A stretch of DNA of 28,414 nucleotides. Source: CAZNPW01 sp964575185 (GTDB taxonomy: Bacteria > Pseudomonadota > Alphaproteobacteria > Rhodobacterales > Rhodobacteraceae). The translations under genes and the position numbers were made by a program. Positions 1 to 7,157 of the stretch are shown here, piece after piece. Below the pieces are notes generated by a model. It saw only the letters and a list, made by a program, of their open reading frames with translations. It did no database searches and was not told the origin of the DNA. The stretch lies in NCBI GenBank assembly GCA_964575185.1, contig CAZNPW010000038.1, positions 1 to 28,414 on the forward strand, read 5' to 3'. The stretch's first letter is position 1. Every line of letters starts with the position of its first letter.

Positions 1-817
1 GCGAAAAGCCCAGGATCGTCGTCGCGGTGCCCGGTTCGGCGACGACGGTCATCCCCTCGCCCGCCAGCGCCTTGGCGCGGCGCGGTGAAAGCTGGGCCAC
101 CCAGTCGCCGCCGATCACGTCGAGCTCTCCCGCCCGCAGCGCGTTGGCGCGCGCGAGCTCGTCCGGGACGACCTTCAGCTCCATCCGGCCGAAGGCGGGC
201 TTTTCGCCCCAATAGGCATCGTTGCGGACAAGAACCGTTTCGGACGAGGAATAGCTCTCCACGATCCACGGCCCGGTGCCGATCGGCTGGCCCGCGGGGG
301 CGTTCGGCGACAGGAAGCGCACCGGGCGCACGATGGTCAGTTCCAGAAGCGCCGCCGGGACCGGGCGCTTCAGCCGGACGGTCAGCTTGTTCGGCGCGTC
401 GACGACGATGCTCTCGTAGGCATCGGCGATCCCGATCCACGAGAAATCCGCGACCCCCATCCAGCGCTTCAGGTTCCACTCCGCCGCCGCCGCGTCGAAG
501 GGCGTGCCGTCCGAGAAGGTGACGCCCTCGCGCAGGTCGAAGCCGATCGACAGCCCGTCGTCCGCGACCGTCCAGGCCGTCGCCAGCCCCGGCTCCAGCG
601 CGCCGCCGGGGCCGTACTGGATCAGCGCGTCGAACACGGCGGAGTAGGACGACAGGGTCGAGACGTTCTGGAGAAGGTCGAGATCCCCCGTCTCGCCCGC
701 GATGGCCACGCGCAGCGTGTCGCCGTCGCCGGCGGCAAGGGCAAGACGCGGGAAGGCGGACAGAAGCGACATTCCCGCCGATGCGGCAAGGACGGAGCGG
801 CGGTTCAGCATGGGCAT
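1..817 (-). CDS. ABC transporter substrate-binding protein, peptide/nickel type (SBP_bac_5), 3' part missing
   Basis: The gene begins at 817 and runs off the left edge, so only about 272 N-terminal residues are visible. The start reads MPMLNRRSVLAASAG, with an AGGAG ribosome site 7 nt upstream. A twin-arginine pair followed by a hydrophobic stretch ending near ALAAG suggests Tat-type export to the periplasm. The mature part carries family features: DTLRVAIAGE near the start, a region reading LREGVTFSDGTPFDAAA (typical of dipeptide/nickel binding proteins), and PIGTGPWIVESY. The family captures peptides, nickel or opines for an ABC importer, so permease and ATPase genes are expected beyond the window edge. 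It lies 140 nt downstream of the amidohydrolase on the same strand, which hints that ligand and enzyme may be linked. The ligand cannot be told from sequence. Confidence 0.88.
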   Translation of the reverse strand, partial: MPMLNRRSVLAASAGMSLLSAFPRLALAAGDGDTLRVAIAGETGDLDLLQNVSTLSSYSAVFDALIQYGPGGALEPGLATAWTVADDGLSIGFDLREGVTFSDGTPFDAAAAEWNLKRWMGVADFSWIGIADAYESIVVDAPNKLTVRLKRPVPAALLELTIVRPVRFLSPNAPAGQPIGTGPWIVESYSSSETVLVRNDAYWGEKPAFGRMELKVVPDELARANALRAGELDVIGGDWVAQLSPRRAKALAGEGMTVVAEPGTATTILGFS

Positions 818-957
818 GGCGGGTCTCCTGTTGGGCGTTTTGGGTCAAGTGTAACAGAGGCGACGGTAGTGTATAGATGATATGTTCCAGCCGGTCCCTG
901 CGACATCGGGCGGCGACGCGACCGCCTCCCCCGGTCGGTCCCGCGCGGCCCGAGGCG

Positions 958-1806
958 TCACAGCCGATAGACCTCCCGCGCCGTCCCCCGCCACAACCGC
1001 TCGGCGAAGGCCGACCCGAAGGGCTTCACCGCCCGGTCCACCAGCGCCACCCAGCGGGCGAAGGTCGTGGCCTGCTCGCTGACCGGCCAGTCGCCGCCGA
1101 ACATCACCCGGTCGCCCCCGAAGACGTGCAGCGCCTGCAGGACGTAGGGCAGGGCGGCGTCCTCGGCCCACGCCCGATGGTCCGCCTCGGTCGCCACCCC
1201 GCTGATCTTGCACAGCACGTTGGGGCAGGCGGCAAGCGCCGCGATCCCCTCGGCCCAGGGGCCGATCGTGTCGGCCCGGATGCCCGGCTTGCCGATGTGG
1301 TCGAAGACGAAGGTCACCTCCGGGCAGGCCCGCACAAGCGCCACCGCGTCCTGCATCTGCGGATGCAAGATGCAGACATCGAACGCCAGTTTCCGCGAAG
1401 CCAGCATCCGCACGCCGTCCACGAAGGCGGGCCTGACGCACCAGCCGGGGGTCGCCACGTGGTCCTGGATCAGGTGCCTGACCCCCCGCACGATCCCCCG
1501 CCCCCGCAGCGCCTCCAGCCCCGCCTCGGTCGCCGCGCCCCCGTCCATCGCGACGCAGGCCACCATCCCGAGGATGCGCGCATCTCCTTGATCTTCCACG
1601 AAATCCACCTCGGCCAGCCGGTCCCCGGCGGCCACGTCGACCTCGACGAAGACCATCCCCTCGACCGGAACGCCGCCCGTCAGCCGGTCGTAATCGGCCA
1701 GCGACCAGTCGCGGTCCAACGCCGGCACCCGTGCAAGCCACGGATAGGTCAGCCTTTTCCTGTCGATCAGGTGCAGGTGCGCGTCGATGATGGGGGTGTC
1801 GGGCAT
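958..1806 (-). CDS. Amidohydrolase family protein (amidohydrolase_2, COG3618-like lactonase/hydrolase)
   Basis: A 282-residue TIM-barrel metal-dependent hydrolase. The N-terminal IIDAHLHLID gives the HxH pair (H10, H12). FDHIGKP supplies H170 and FGGDWPV supplies the late Asp (D239). These are hallmarks of the amidohydrolase_2 family that includes L-fuconolactonase and 2-pyrone-4,6-dicarboxylate lactonase, so it probably opens a lactone or similar ring. The substrate is unknown. I chose the ATG at 1806, because a GGAGG site lies 7 nt upstream and the protein then starts just before the conserved strand. Longer in-frame starts run into dxs. The start is 17 nt from the dxs stop, so it could be co-transcribed with dxs, although the solute-binding protein gene downstream is its more likely functional partner. 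Confidence 0.87.
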   Translation of the reverse strand: MPDTPIIDAHLHLIDRKRLTYPWLARVPALDRDWSLADYDRLTGGVPVEGMVFVEVDVAAGDRLAEVDFVEDQGDARILGMVACVAMDGGAATEAGLEALRGRGIVRGVRHLIQDHVATPGWCVRPAFVDGVRMLASRKLAFDVCILHPQMQDAVALVRACPEVTFVFDHIGKPGIRADTIGPWAEGIAALAACPNVLCKISGVATEADHRAWAEDAALPYVLQALHVFGGDRVMFGGDWPVSEQATTFARWVALVDRAVKPFGSAFAERLWRGTAREVYRL

Positions 1807-1823
1807 GGGCAGTCCTCCGGGCC

Positions 1824-3734
1824 TCACGCCCGCAGGTTCACCACACCCACCCCCAGCACGTCCAGCACCTTCGCCGCAATCGCGCCCGCGTCCAGCCCCG
1901 CCACCCGGTACATCGCCTCCGGGCTCGCCTGGTCGATGAACACGTCGGGCAGAACCATGCTGCGGAAGCGCAGGCCCCGGTCGAAAATCCCTTGATCCGC
2001 AAGCAGTTGCGCGACATGGCTGCCGAAGCCGCCGACCGCGCCCTCCTCCACCGTGACCAGCACCGCGTGCTCCCGCGCCAGCCGCAGGATCAGGTCGCGG
2101 TCGAGCGGTCTGGCAAACCGCGCGTCCGCGACCGTCGGCGCCAGCCCCCGCGCCGCCAGCGCCTCCGCCGCCGTCAGAACCTCCGAAAGCCTTGTCCCGA
2201 AAGACAGAATCGCCACCCGCGCCCCCTCGCGGACGATCCGCCCCCGGCCGATCTCCAGCGGCATCCCCCGCGCGGGCATCTCGCACCCCACCCCGTCCCC
2301 GCGCGGAAAGCGGAAGGCAATCGGCCCCGCGTCATGCGCGGCGGCGGTCGCGACCATGCGGCACAGCTCCGCCTCGTCCGCCGCGGCCATCACCACGAAC
2401 CCCGGAAGATTCGCCAGGAAGGCGATGTCGAACGCCCCCGCATGGGTCGCGCCGTCCGCGCCCACCAGCCCCGCCCGGTCGATTGCGAAGCGCACCGGCA
2501 GCCGCTGGATCGCCACGTCGTGCACGACCTGGTCATAGCCGCGCTGCAGGAAGGTCGAATAGATCGCGCAGAACGGCCGCATCCCCCCGGCCGCCAGGCC
2601 CGCGCTGAACGTCACCGCGTGCTGCTCGGCGATCCCCACGTCGAAGCAGCGCTGCGGGAAGCGTTCGGCAAACAGGTTCAGCCCGGTCCCGTCCGGCATC
2701 GCCGCCGTCACCGCCACGATCCGCGGGTCGCGCCCGGCCTCGCGCACCAGCGCCTCGGCGAAGACCTTCGTGTAACTCGGCGCGTTGGAGGGACTTTTCG
2801 CCTGCGCACCCGTCACCACGTCGAACTTCGCCCGGGCATGGCCCTTGTCCGCTGCCGTCTCGGCGGGCGCGTAGCCCTTGCCCTTCCGGGTGATGACGTG
2901 GATCAGCATCGGCCCCGTCGCCCGCGCCCGCGCGGTCCGCAGCACGGGCAGAAGCTGGTCGAGGTCATGCCCGTCGATCGGACCCAGATAGGAAAACCCC
3001 AGCTCCTCGAACAGCGTCCCGCCGACGGCCATGCCCTTTAGCATCTCCTTCGCCCGCCGCGCGCCCTCCTGCAGCGGCGGCGGCAAAAGCCCCACCGCGC
3101 CCTTCGCGGCGGCCTTCAGCTCGTGGAACGGACCTTCGGCGTAAAGCCGTGTCAGATAGGCCGAAAGCGCCCCCACCGGCGGCGCGATCGACATCTCGTT
3201 GTCGTTCAGGATGACGAACAGCCGCTTCTTCAGGGCACCTGCGTTGTTCATCGCCTCGAAGGCCATGCCCGCGCTCATCGCCCCGTCGCCGATCACCGCC
3301 ACCGCATCGCCCGGATCACCGCCGAGGTCGCGCGCCGCCGCGAACCCCAGCGCGGCGCTGATCGAGGTCGAGGAATGCGCAGCGCCGAACGGGTCGTAGG
3401 GCGACTCCGACCGTTTCGTGAACCCCGACAGCCCCCCCTCCATCCGCAGCGTGCGGATGCGGTCGCGCCGCCCGGTCAGGATCTTGTGCGGATAGCACTG
3501 GTGTCCCACGTCCCAGATGATCTTGTCGCGCGGAGTGTCGAAGACGGCGTGCAGCGCCACCGTCAGCTCCACCACGCCCAGCCCTGCGCCCAGATGTCCG
3601 CCGGTCACGCTGACCGCGCTGATCGTCTCGGCGCGCAGCTCGTCGGCAAGCGCGCGCAGCTCGCGGTCCGACAAGGCCTTGAGATCGTTCGGAAAGTTCA
3701 CGCGGTCGAGCATCGGGGTCTGGGGTCGGTTCAT
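1824..3734 (-). CDS. dxs: 1-deoxy-D-xylulose-5-phosphate synthase
   Basis: A 636-residue thiamine-diphosphate enzyme that condenses pyruvate and glyceraldehyde 3-phosphate into DXP, the first step of the MEP isoprenoid pathway. Visible landmarks are WDVGHQCYPHKILTGR and AAHSSTSISAALGFA near the N terminus, the TPP/Mg motif VIGDGAMSAG followed by MNNAG, and the central DVGIAEQHAVTFSAGLA with the catalytic Glu. The C-terminal transketolase domain contains EEGAVGGFGSHV. Length matches the family. The ATG at 3734 shares one base with the ispA stop codon (TAATG), which suggests translational coupling. In Rhodobacteraceae this gene commonly follows ispA and feeds carotenoid, quinone and (bacterio)chlorophyll side-chain synthesis. 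No photosynthesis genes are visible here. Confidence 0.97.
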   Translation of the reverse strand: MNRPQTPMLDRVNFPNDLKALSDRELRALADELRAETISAVSVTGGHLGAGLGVVELTVALHAVFDTPRDKIIWDVGHQCYPHKILTGRRDRIRTLRMEGGLSGFTKRSESPYDPFGAAHSSTSISAALGFAAARDLGGDPGDAVAVIGDGAMSAGMAFEAMNNAGALKKRLFVILNDNEMSIAPPVGALSAYLTRLYAEGPFHELKAAAKGAVGLLPPPLQEGARRAKEMLKGMAVGGTLFEELGFSYLGPIDGHDLDQLLPVLRTARARATGPMLIHVITRKGKGYAPAETAADKGHARAKFDVVTGAQAKSPSNAPSYTKVFAEALVREAGRDPRIVAVTAAMPDGTGLNLFAERFPQRCFDVGIAEQHAVTFSAGLAAGGMRPFCAIYSTFLQRGYDQVVHDVAIQRLPVRFAIDRAGLVGADGATHAGAFDIAFLANLPGFVVMAAADEAELCRMVATAAAHDAGPIAFRFPRGDGVGCEMPARGMPLEIGRGRIVREGARVAILSFGTRLSEVLTAAEALAARGLAPTVADARFARPLDRDLILRLAREHAVLVTVEEGAVGGFGSHVAQLLADQGIFDRGLRFRSMVLPDVFIDQASPEAMYRVAGLDAGAIAAKVLDVLGVGVVNLRA

Positions 3735-4600
3735 TACCTGTCCCGCGCGACGGCATAGCGCGCGGCCTCCTGCAGAAGATGCGCGCGCGGGCCGTAAGGT
3801 TCCAGCGCGGCGCAGGCCCGGTCGACCAGCCCCCGCGCCCGCGCCTTGGCGCCCGCAAGCCCCAGCAGCGACACGAAGGTCGCCTTGTGCGCCGCCCCGT
3901 CCTTGCGCAGCGCCTTGCCGGCCTTGGCGGCATCGCCCTCGACGTCCAGCACGTCGTCGGCGATCTGGAACGCAAGGCCCATCGCGGCGGCATAGTCCCG
4001 CAGCGGGGCCTCGTCCTGTCGGGCGATCACCGCCCCGGCGGTCGCGGCAAAGCCGATCAGCGCCCCGGTCTTGCCCGCCTGCAAGGCGGTGATGGCCTCG
4101 AGCGTCAGCACCGGCCCGGTCTCGGCCGCGATGTCCAGCGCCTGGCCCAGCACCATGCCCCGGTGCCCGCTCGCCCGCGCGAGCCCCGCGACCAGCGCCA
4201 CCCGCACCTCCGCCGCCCCGAGCGCGGGGTCGGCCAGCAGCCCGAAGGCCAGCGTCTGCAACGCATCCCCGGCCAGCACGGCGGTCGACTCGTCCCAGCG
4301 GACGTGCACGGTCGGCTGCCCCCGCCGCAGGTCGTCGTCGTCCATGCACGGCAGGTCGTCGTGCACCAGGCTGTAGGCGTGCAGCGCCTCCACCGCCGCC
4401 GCGGCGGCGACGGCACGGTCGGGCGAAAGGCCGAACATCGCCGCCCCCTCCAGCACCAGGAAGCCCCGCAGCCGCTTGCCGCCCTGCAGCGCATGGCGCA
4501 TGGCCGCGACCACCGGCACCTCGGGCCCCTCCGCCAGCGCCGCGTCGAGCCGCGCCTGCGTCAGGGCGGCGGCGCGGGCCAGGGCATCGGGAAAGCTCAA
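3734..4600 (-). CDS. ispA: Polyprenyl (farnesyl/geranylgeranyl) diphosphate synthase
   Basis: A 288-residue trans-prenyltransferase that extends DMAPP/GPP with IPP to short-chain prenyl diphosphates. The first Asp-rich motif is DDLPCMD (D81-D87), followed by DDDLRRG. The second is DDVLD (D215-D219), inside FQIADDVLDVEGD. The motif GKTGALIGF is also present. I chose a TTG start at 4600 (LSFPDALARAA). It overlaps the xseB stop as TTGA, has a GAGG just upstream and gives the usual length. An ATG further upstream would add 31 low-complexity Arg/Gly residues read out of frame from xseB, so I rejected it. Product chain length (C15 versus C20) cannot be settled from sequence alone. The IspA-like assignment rests on size and on the neighbours xseB and dxs. 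Confidence 0.93.
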   Translation of the reverse strand: MSFPDALARAAALTQARLDAALAEGPEVPVVAAMRHALQGGKRLRGFLVLEGAAMFGLSPDRAVAAAAAVEALHAYSLVHDDLPCMDDDDLRRGQPTVHVRWDESTAVLAGDALQTLAFGLLADPALGAAEVRVALVAGLARASGHRGMVLGQALDIAAETGPVLTLEAITALQAGKTGALIGFAATAGAVIARQDEAPLRDYAAAMGLAFQIADDVLDVEGDAAKAGKALRKDGAAHKATFVSLLGLAGAKARARGLVDRACAALEPYGPRAHLLQEAARYAVARDR

Positions 4601-4836
4601 GGCCCCTCGGCCGGTGCGGTGCCGACGGCGCGGCCTTCCCGGGCGCGGATCATCTCCACCTTCGCCTCGGCCACGCGCAGCTTGTCGGCGCAATGCGCCC
4701 GCAGCGCCGCGCCGCGTTCATACAGCGCGATCGACGCCTCGAGCGCCACCTCGCCGCGTTCGAGCTGGCCCACCACGCGCTCGAGTTCGGCCATCGCCTC
4801 CTCGAAGCTCATGCCCGCAATCGGCGTCTCGGTCAT
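4597..4836 (-). CDS. xseB: Exodeoxyribonuclease VII small subunit
   Basis: A 79-residue helical protein, typical in size for XseB. The sequence MSFEEAMAELERVVGQLERGE, the family signature, is followed by LEASIALYERGAALRAHC and a C-terminal helix LRVAEAKVEMI. With XseA (not in this window) it forms exonuclease VII, which degrades single-stranded DNA and works in mismatch repair. The start ATG at 4836 overlaps the stop of the upstream hydrolase as ATGA, and its own stop overlaps the TTG start of ispA, so the gene is translationally coupled on both sides. The xseB-ispA-dxs order is common in proteobacteria and is probably one transcription unit. Confidence 0.94.
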   Translation of the reverse strand: MTETPIAGMSFEEAMAELERVVGQLERGEVALEASIALYERGAALRAHCADKLRVAEAKVEMIRAREGRAVGTAPAEGP

Positions 4837-5726
4837 CCGGCCAGCACCCCCACATGCGCGGCGACGCATTCCGCCAGCGCGTCCAGATCATAGCCGCCTT
4901 CCAGGACCGATACCACCCGGTCGGACAGCTGCATCAGTTCGCGCGTCAGCCAGGCGTAGTCCCCGGCCTCCCATTCCAGCTGCGCCAGCGGGTCGGCGCG
5001 ATGCGCGTCGAAGCCGGCGGAGAGCAGGAGAAGCTCGGGCGCGAAGTCCCGCAGCCGCGGCAGGACACGGGCCGCATAGACCCGCCGCATGAAGGCCCCG
5101 TCCGACCCGGGCGGCAGCGGCAGGTTCACGACCTGCCCGTGCGCGCCCGTCTCCCCCGCCGCCCCCGACCCCGGCCAGAGCGGCATCTGGTGGCTGGAGA
5201 CGAACAGCGCCCGCGCCTCCTCCCACAACAGCGCCTGGGTGCCGTTGCCGTGGTGGACGTCGAAATCCACCACCGCCACGCGGGTCAGGCCGTGCACCTC
5301 CATCGCCCGCCGCGCCGCGATGGCGACGGTGCCGAACAGGCAGAAGCCCATCGTCGCTTCCGCCAGCGCATGATGCCCCGGCGGGCGGCAGGCGACGAAG
5401 GCGCGCCCACCCTGCATCACCGCATCCACCGCCGCGCAGGCCCCGCCCACCGCGCGCCGCGCGGCCTCCAGCGTGCCGGGCGACATCCAAGTGTCGGCGT
5501 CCATCGCAACCACGCCGTCGGCCGGCACCGCCGCCGCGATCCGGTCGAGATACCCCTGCGAATGGCAGCGCAGGATGTCCGCATCCGCCGCCTCCGGGCA
5601 GTCCCGCCGCGCCACCGCCAGCCCGGCGAGCCCCCGCTCCACCGCCGCCATCCGCGCGACCTGCTCGGGGTGCCCTTCGGGCGTCAGATGACCCAGGCTC
5701 GCCGGGTGGGAATAGACCACGACCAT
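4833..5726 (-). CDS. Histone deacetylase family protein (class II-type, acetylpolyamine/acyl-lysine hydrolase fold)
   Basis: A 297-residue Zn-dependent deacetylase of the arginase/deacetylase fold. The active-site set is complete: PPGHHA (H118, H119), DFDVHHGNG (D156, H158) and SAGFDAHR (D240). VLEGGYD near the C terminus closes the pocket. Bacterial members remove acetyl groups from polyamines or proteins, and the substrate here is unknown. The ATG at 5726 follows an AGAGAGAAG purine stretch supplied by the extragenic repeat directly upstream. An in-frame GTG at 5756 inside that repeat would add ten residues (VEYLSRKERS) and cannot be excluded. The gene heads the coupled series with xseB, ispA and dxs, and its stop overlaps the xseB start by 4 nt. 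Confidence 0.92.
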   Translation of the reverse strand: MVVVYSHPASLGHLTPEGHPEQVARMAAVERGLAGLAVARRDCPEAADADILRCHSQGYLDRIAAAVPADGVVAMDADTWMSPGTLEAARRAVGGACAAVDAVMQGGRAFVACRPPGHHALAEATMGFCLFGTVAIAARRAMEVHGLTRVAVVDFDVHHGNGTQALLWEEARALFVSSHQMPLWPGSGAAGETGAHGQVVNLPLPPGSDGAFMRRVYAARVLPRLRDFAPELLLLSAGFDAHRADPLAQLEWEAGDYAWLTRELMQLSDRVVSVLEGGYDLDALAECVAAHVGVLAG

Positions 5727-5732
5727 GCTTCT

Positions 5733-5825
5733 CTCTTTCCGGCTCAAATACTCCACGGGGGGGGGTTGACGGCTGGTCCGCCACTGGTCCGAGGACCAGC
5801 CGGCGACGGGGTGTGAACCCCCCCC
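5733..5825 (-). repeat. Extragenic repeat, copy A (hairpin plus GTGGAGTATTTG box)
   Basis: The 28 bases at 5733-5760 match those at 10672-10699 with one difference. Read on the minus strand the unit is CCCCGTGGAGTATTTG followed by a purine-rich tail ending a few nt before the ATG of the deacetylase gene. Ahead of the box is a nested inverted repeat. Outer arms at 5758-5767 and 5816-5825 (G8TT against AAC8) enclose inner arms GGCTGGTCC (5771-5779) and GGACCAGCC (5793-5801). The element fills almost the whole gap between petR and the deacetylase gene. The hairpin may be a terminator or mRNA-stabilising structure, with the tail supplying the ribosome site for the next gene. The function is inferred. 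Confidence 0.75.
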
Positions 5826-5836
5826 GCTGCTTCGGT

Positions 5837-6535
5837 TCAGTCGGGCGCCAGCATGTAGCCTTCGCCCCGCACCGTCTGCAGATAGCGCGGCTGCCGCGGG
5901 TCGGCCTCGATCTTCCGCCGCAGCCGGGTGATCTGCACGTCGACCGCGCGCTCCTGCGCCGCCCCGTCCTCGCCGCGGCCGAGATCGCCCACCAGCCGCT
6001 CGCGGCTGACCGCGGCCCCGGGCGCGGTGGCGAAGATGCGCATCAGCGACGCCTCGGTCGCGGTCAGGCGGATCAGCTCCGCCCCCCGCCACAGCTCGCC
6101 CCGCTCCAGGTCGTAGCGCACGGGGCCGAGCGTCAGGACCTTCGGTGCCGGATCGGCCTTCACCTGCGGCACCCGCCGCAGGATGGCGTTGATCCGCAAG
6201 AGCAGCTCCTTCGGCTCGAAGGGCTTGACGAGGTAGTCGTCCGCCCCCGCCTCCAGCCCCTCGATCCGGTTCGACGCCTCGCCCCGCGCGGTCAGCAGCA
6301 GGACCGGCACCGCCGAGGACCGCCGCAGGTCGCGCGTCAGGGCGACCCCATCCTCCCCGGGCATCATCACGTCGAGCACGATCAGGTCGAACTCGAGCCC
6401 CCGCAGGAGCCGCCGCGCCTGCCCGGCATCGCGCGCGGCGGTGACGAGGAACCCGTTGCGGATCAGGAACTTCTGCAACAGCCCGCGGATGCGCTCGTCG
6501 TCATCCACGACCAGAAGATGCGGCGTGTCCGTCAT
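5837..6535 (-). CDS. petR: OmpR/PhoB-type response regulator, PetR-like
   Basis: A 232-residue two-domain regulator. The receiver domain (about 1-120) has the acidic pocket VVDDDE, phosphoacceptor D55 in VLDVMMPGEDG, Thr in LLLTARGE and Lys in YLVKPFEPKELLLRI. The C-terminal winged helix (about 135-232) ends in VDVQITRLRRKIE and RGEGYMLAPD, the OmpR DNA-binding signature. It sits 6 nt after a MarR-type gene, an arrangement like petP-petR of Rhodobacter capsulatus, where PetR is needed for cytochrome bc1 gene function and growth. No histidine kinase is adjacent, so the phosphodonor is unknown. The response-regulator call is certain. The PetR name rests on context and recalled similarity. Confidence 0.85.
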   Translation of the reverse strand: MTDTPHLLVVDDDERIRGLLQKFLIRNGFLVTAARDAGQARRLLRGLEFDLIVLDVMMPGEDGVALTRDLRRSSAVPVLLLTARGEASNRIEGLEAGADDYLVKPFEPKELLLRINAILRRVPQVKADPAPKVLTLGPVRYDLERGELWRGAELIRLTATEASLMRIFATAPGAAVSRERLVGDLGRGEDGAAQERAVDVQITRLRRKIEADPRQPRYLQTVRGEGYMLAPD

Positions 6536-6541
6536 CGGGCC

Positions 6542-7039
6542 TCAGCTTCCCCCGTCCTTCAGCCCGCTATACTGCCGCCGCGCTTCCGGGTCCATCATCG
6601 CCTCGAGCACCTGCCGGAAGCCGGCCACCGCCGCCGGCCCCGCGGCGCGGTAGGCGGCGCGCACCCGCGCCCGCTGCGCGGCCGACAGCTGCGCCTCGAG
6701 CGTGCGGCCCCGGTCGGTCAGGAACAGGTGCCGCTCGCGCCGGTCGGCGCGGCCCACCCGCGCCTCGACCAGCCCGTCCCCGGTCAGCGCCCGCAGCACG
6801 CGGTTCAGGCTCTGCTTGGTGACGCCGAGCGTCGCCAGCAGGTTCGTCACCGTGGTGCCGGGACTGCGGCCGATGAAATGCAGCGCCCGGTGATGCGCGC
6901 GGCCGTAGTCCAGCCCCGCGAGGATGCGGTCGGGGTCCGCGGTGAACCCGCGATAGGCGAAGAACATCGCCTCGATCCCCTTCCTGACCTGCTCGTCGGT
7001 CAGGAACAGCAGGTTCTCGCCGCCCGTGGGCTCGCCCAT
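6542..7039 (-). CDS. petP: MarR family transcriptional regulator, PetP-like
   Basis: A 165-residue winged-helix regulator. LHFIGRSPGTTVTNLLATLGVTKQSLNRVL forms the helix-turn-helix region in the middle, and the wing contains DRRERHLFLTDRG, the typical MarR D-R-R..LT. motif. N- and C-terminal helices for dimerisation flank it. It is immediately upstream of the response regulator (6-nt gap), matching the petP-petR pair. The start at 7039 is the first Met, and a divergent promoter region shared with the aminotransferase gene lies upstream. An imperfect palindrome GTCA-N7-TGAC (7047-7061), 8 nt before the start codon, would suit autorepression. The ligand or signal is unknown. Confidence 0.84.
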   Translation of the reverse strand: MGEPTGGENLLFLTDEQVRKGIEAMFFAYRGFTADPDRILAGLDYGRAHHRALHFIGRSPGTTVTNLLATLGVTKQSLNRVLRALTGDGLVEARVGRADRRERHLFLTDRGRTLEAQLSAAQRARVRAAYRAAGPAAVAGFRQVLEAMMDPEARRQYSGLKDGGS

Positions 7040-7046
7040 GATTTAC

Positions 7047-7139
7047 GTCAGCCTTGTTGACTGTCCTTGCGCCGACTGTTACCTGCCTTGCCGGATTTGC
7101 GCAAGATCATGTCCGGTCCGGACCTATCGGGCGCAAGAT
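7047..7139. promoter_or_regulatory. Divergent regulatory region between petP-like gene and ilvE
   Basis: This stretch holds several ordered signals. GTCA/TGAC arms form a 15-bp near-palindrome at 7047-7061. CTTGCGC at 7066-7072 is the inverted form of GCGCAAG, which recurs as GCGCAAGAT at 7099-7107 and 7131-7139, so the three sites are spaced 33 and 32 bp apart (about three helical turns). GGTCCGGACC at 7115-7124 is a perfect 10-bp palindrome lying between the two direct copies. TTGACT at 7057-7062 with TTACCT 16 nt later is a weak plus-strand promoter candidate. Which protein binds which site is unknown, but MarR binding next to its own start is a reasonable guess. Confidence 0.45.
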
Positions 7140-7157
7140 GTGCAAAGGGGCGGCATC

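Noticed and set aside
838..905. A sigma-70 promoter for the solute-binding protein gene in the AT-rich patch
   Set aside because: TATACA and TTACAC are present on the minus strand, but no matching -35 box at proper spacing, so I did not list it.
1807..2286. A longer amidohydrolase starting inside dxs
   Set aside because: The added residues are Gly/Ala/Arg-rich shadow sequence. The ATG at 1806 has a good ribosome site and the conserved HxH follows at once.
4601..4693. A longer ispA with an upstream ATG start
   Set aside because: The extra 31 residues are Arg/Gly-rich and read out of frame from xseB. The TTG at 4600 fits family length and overlap.
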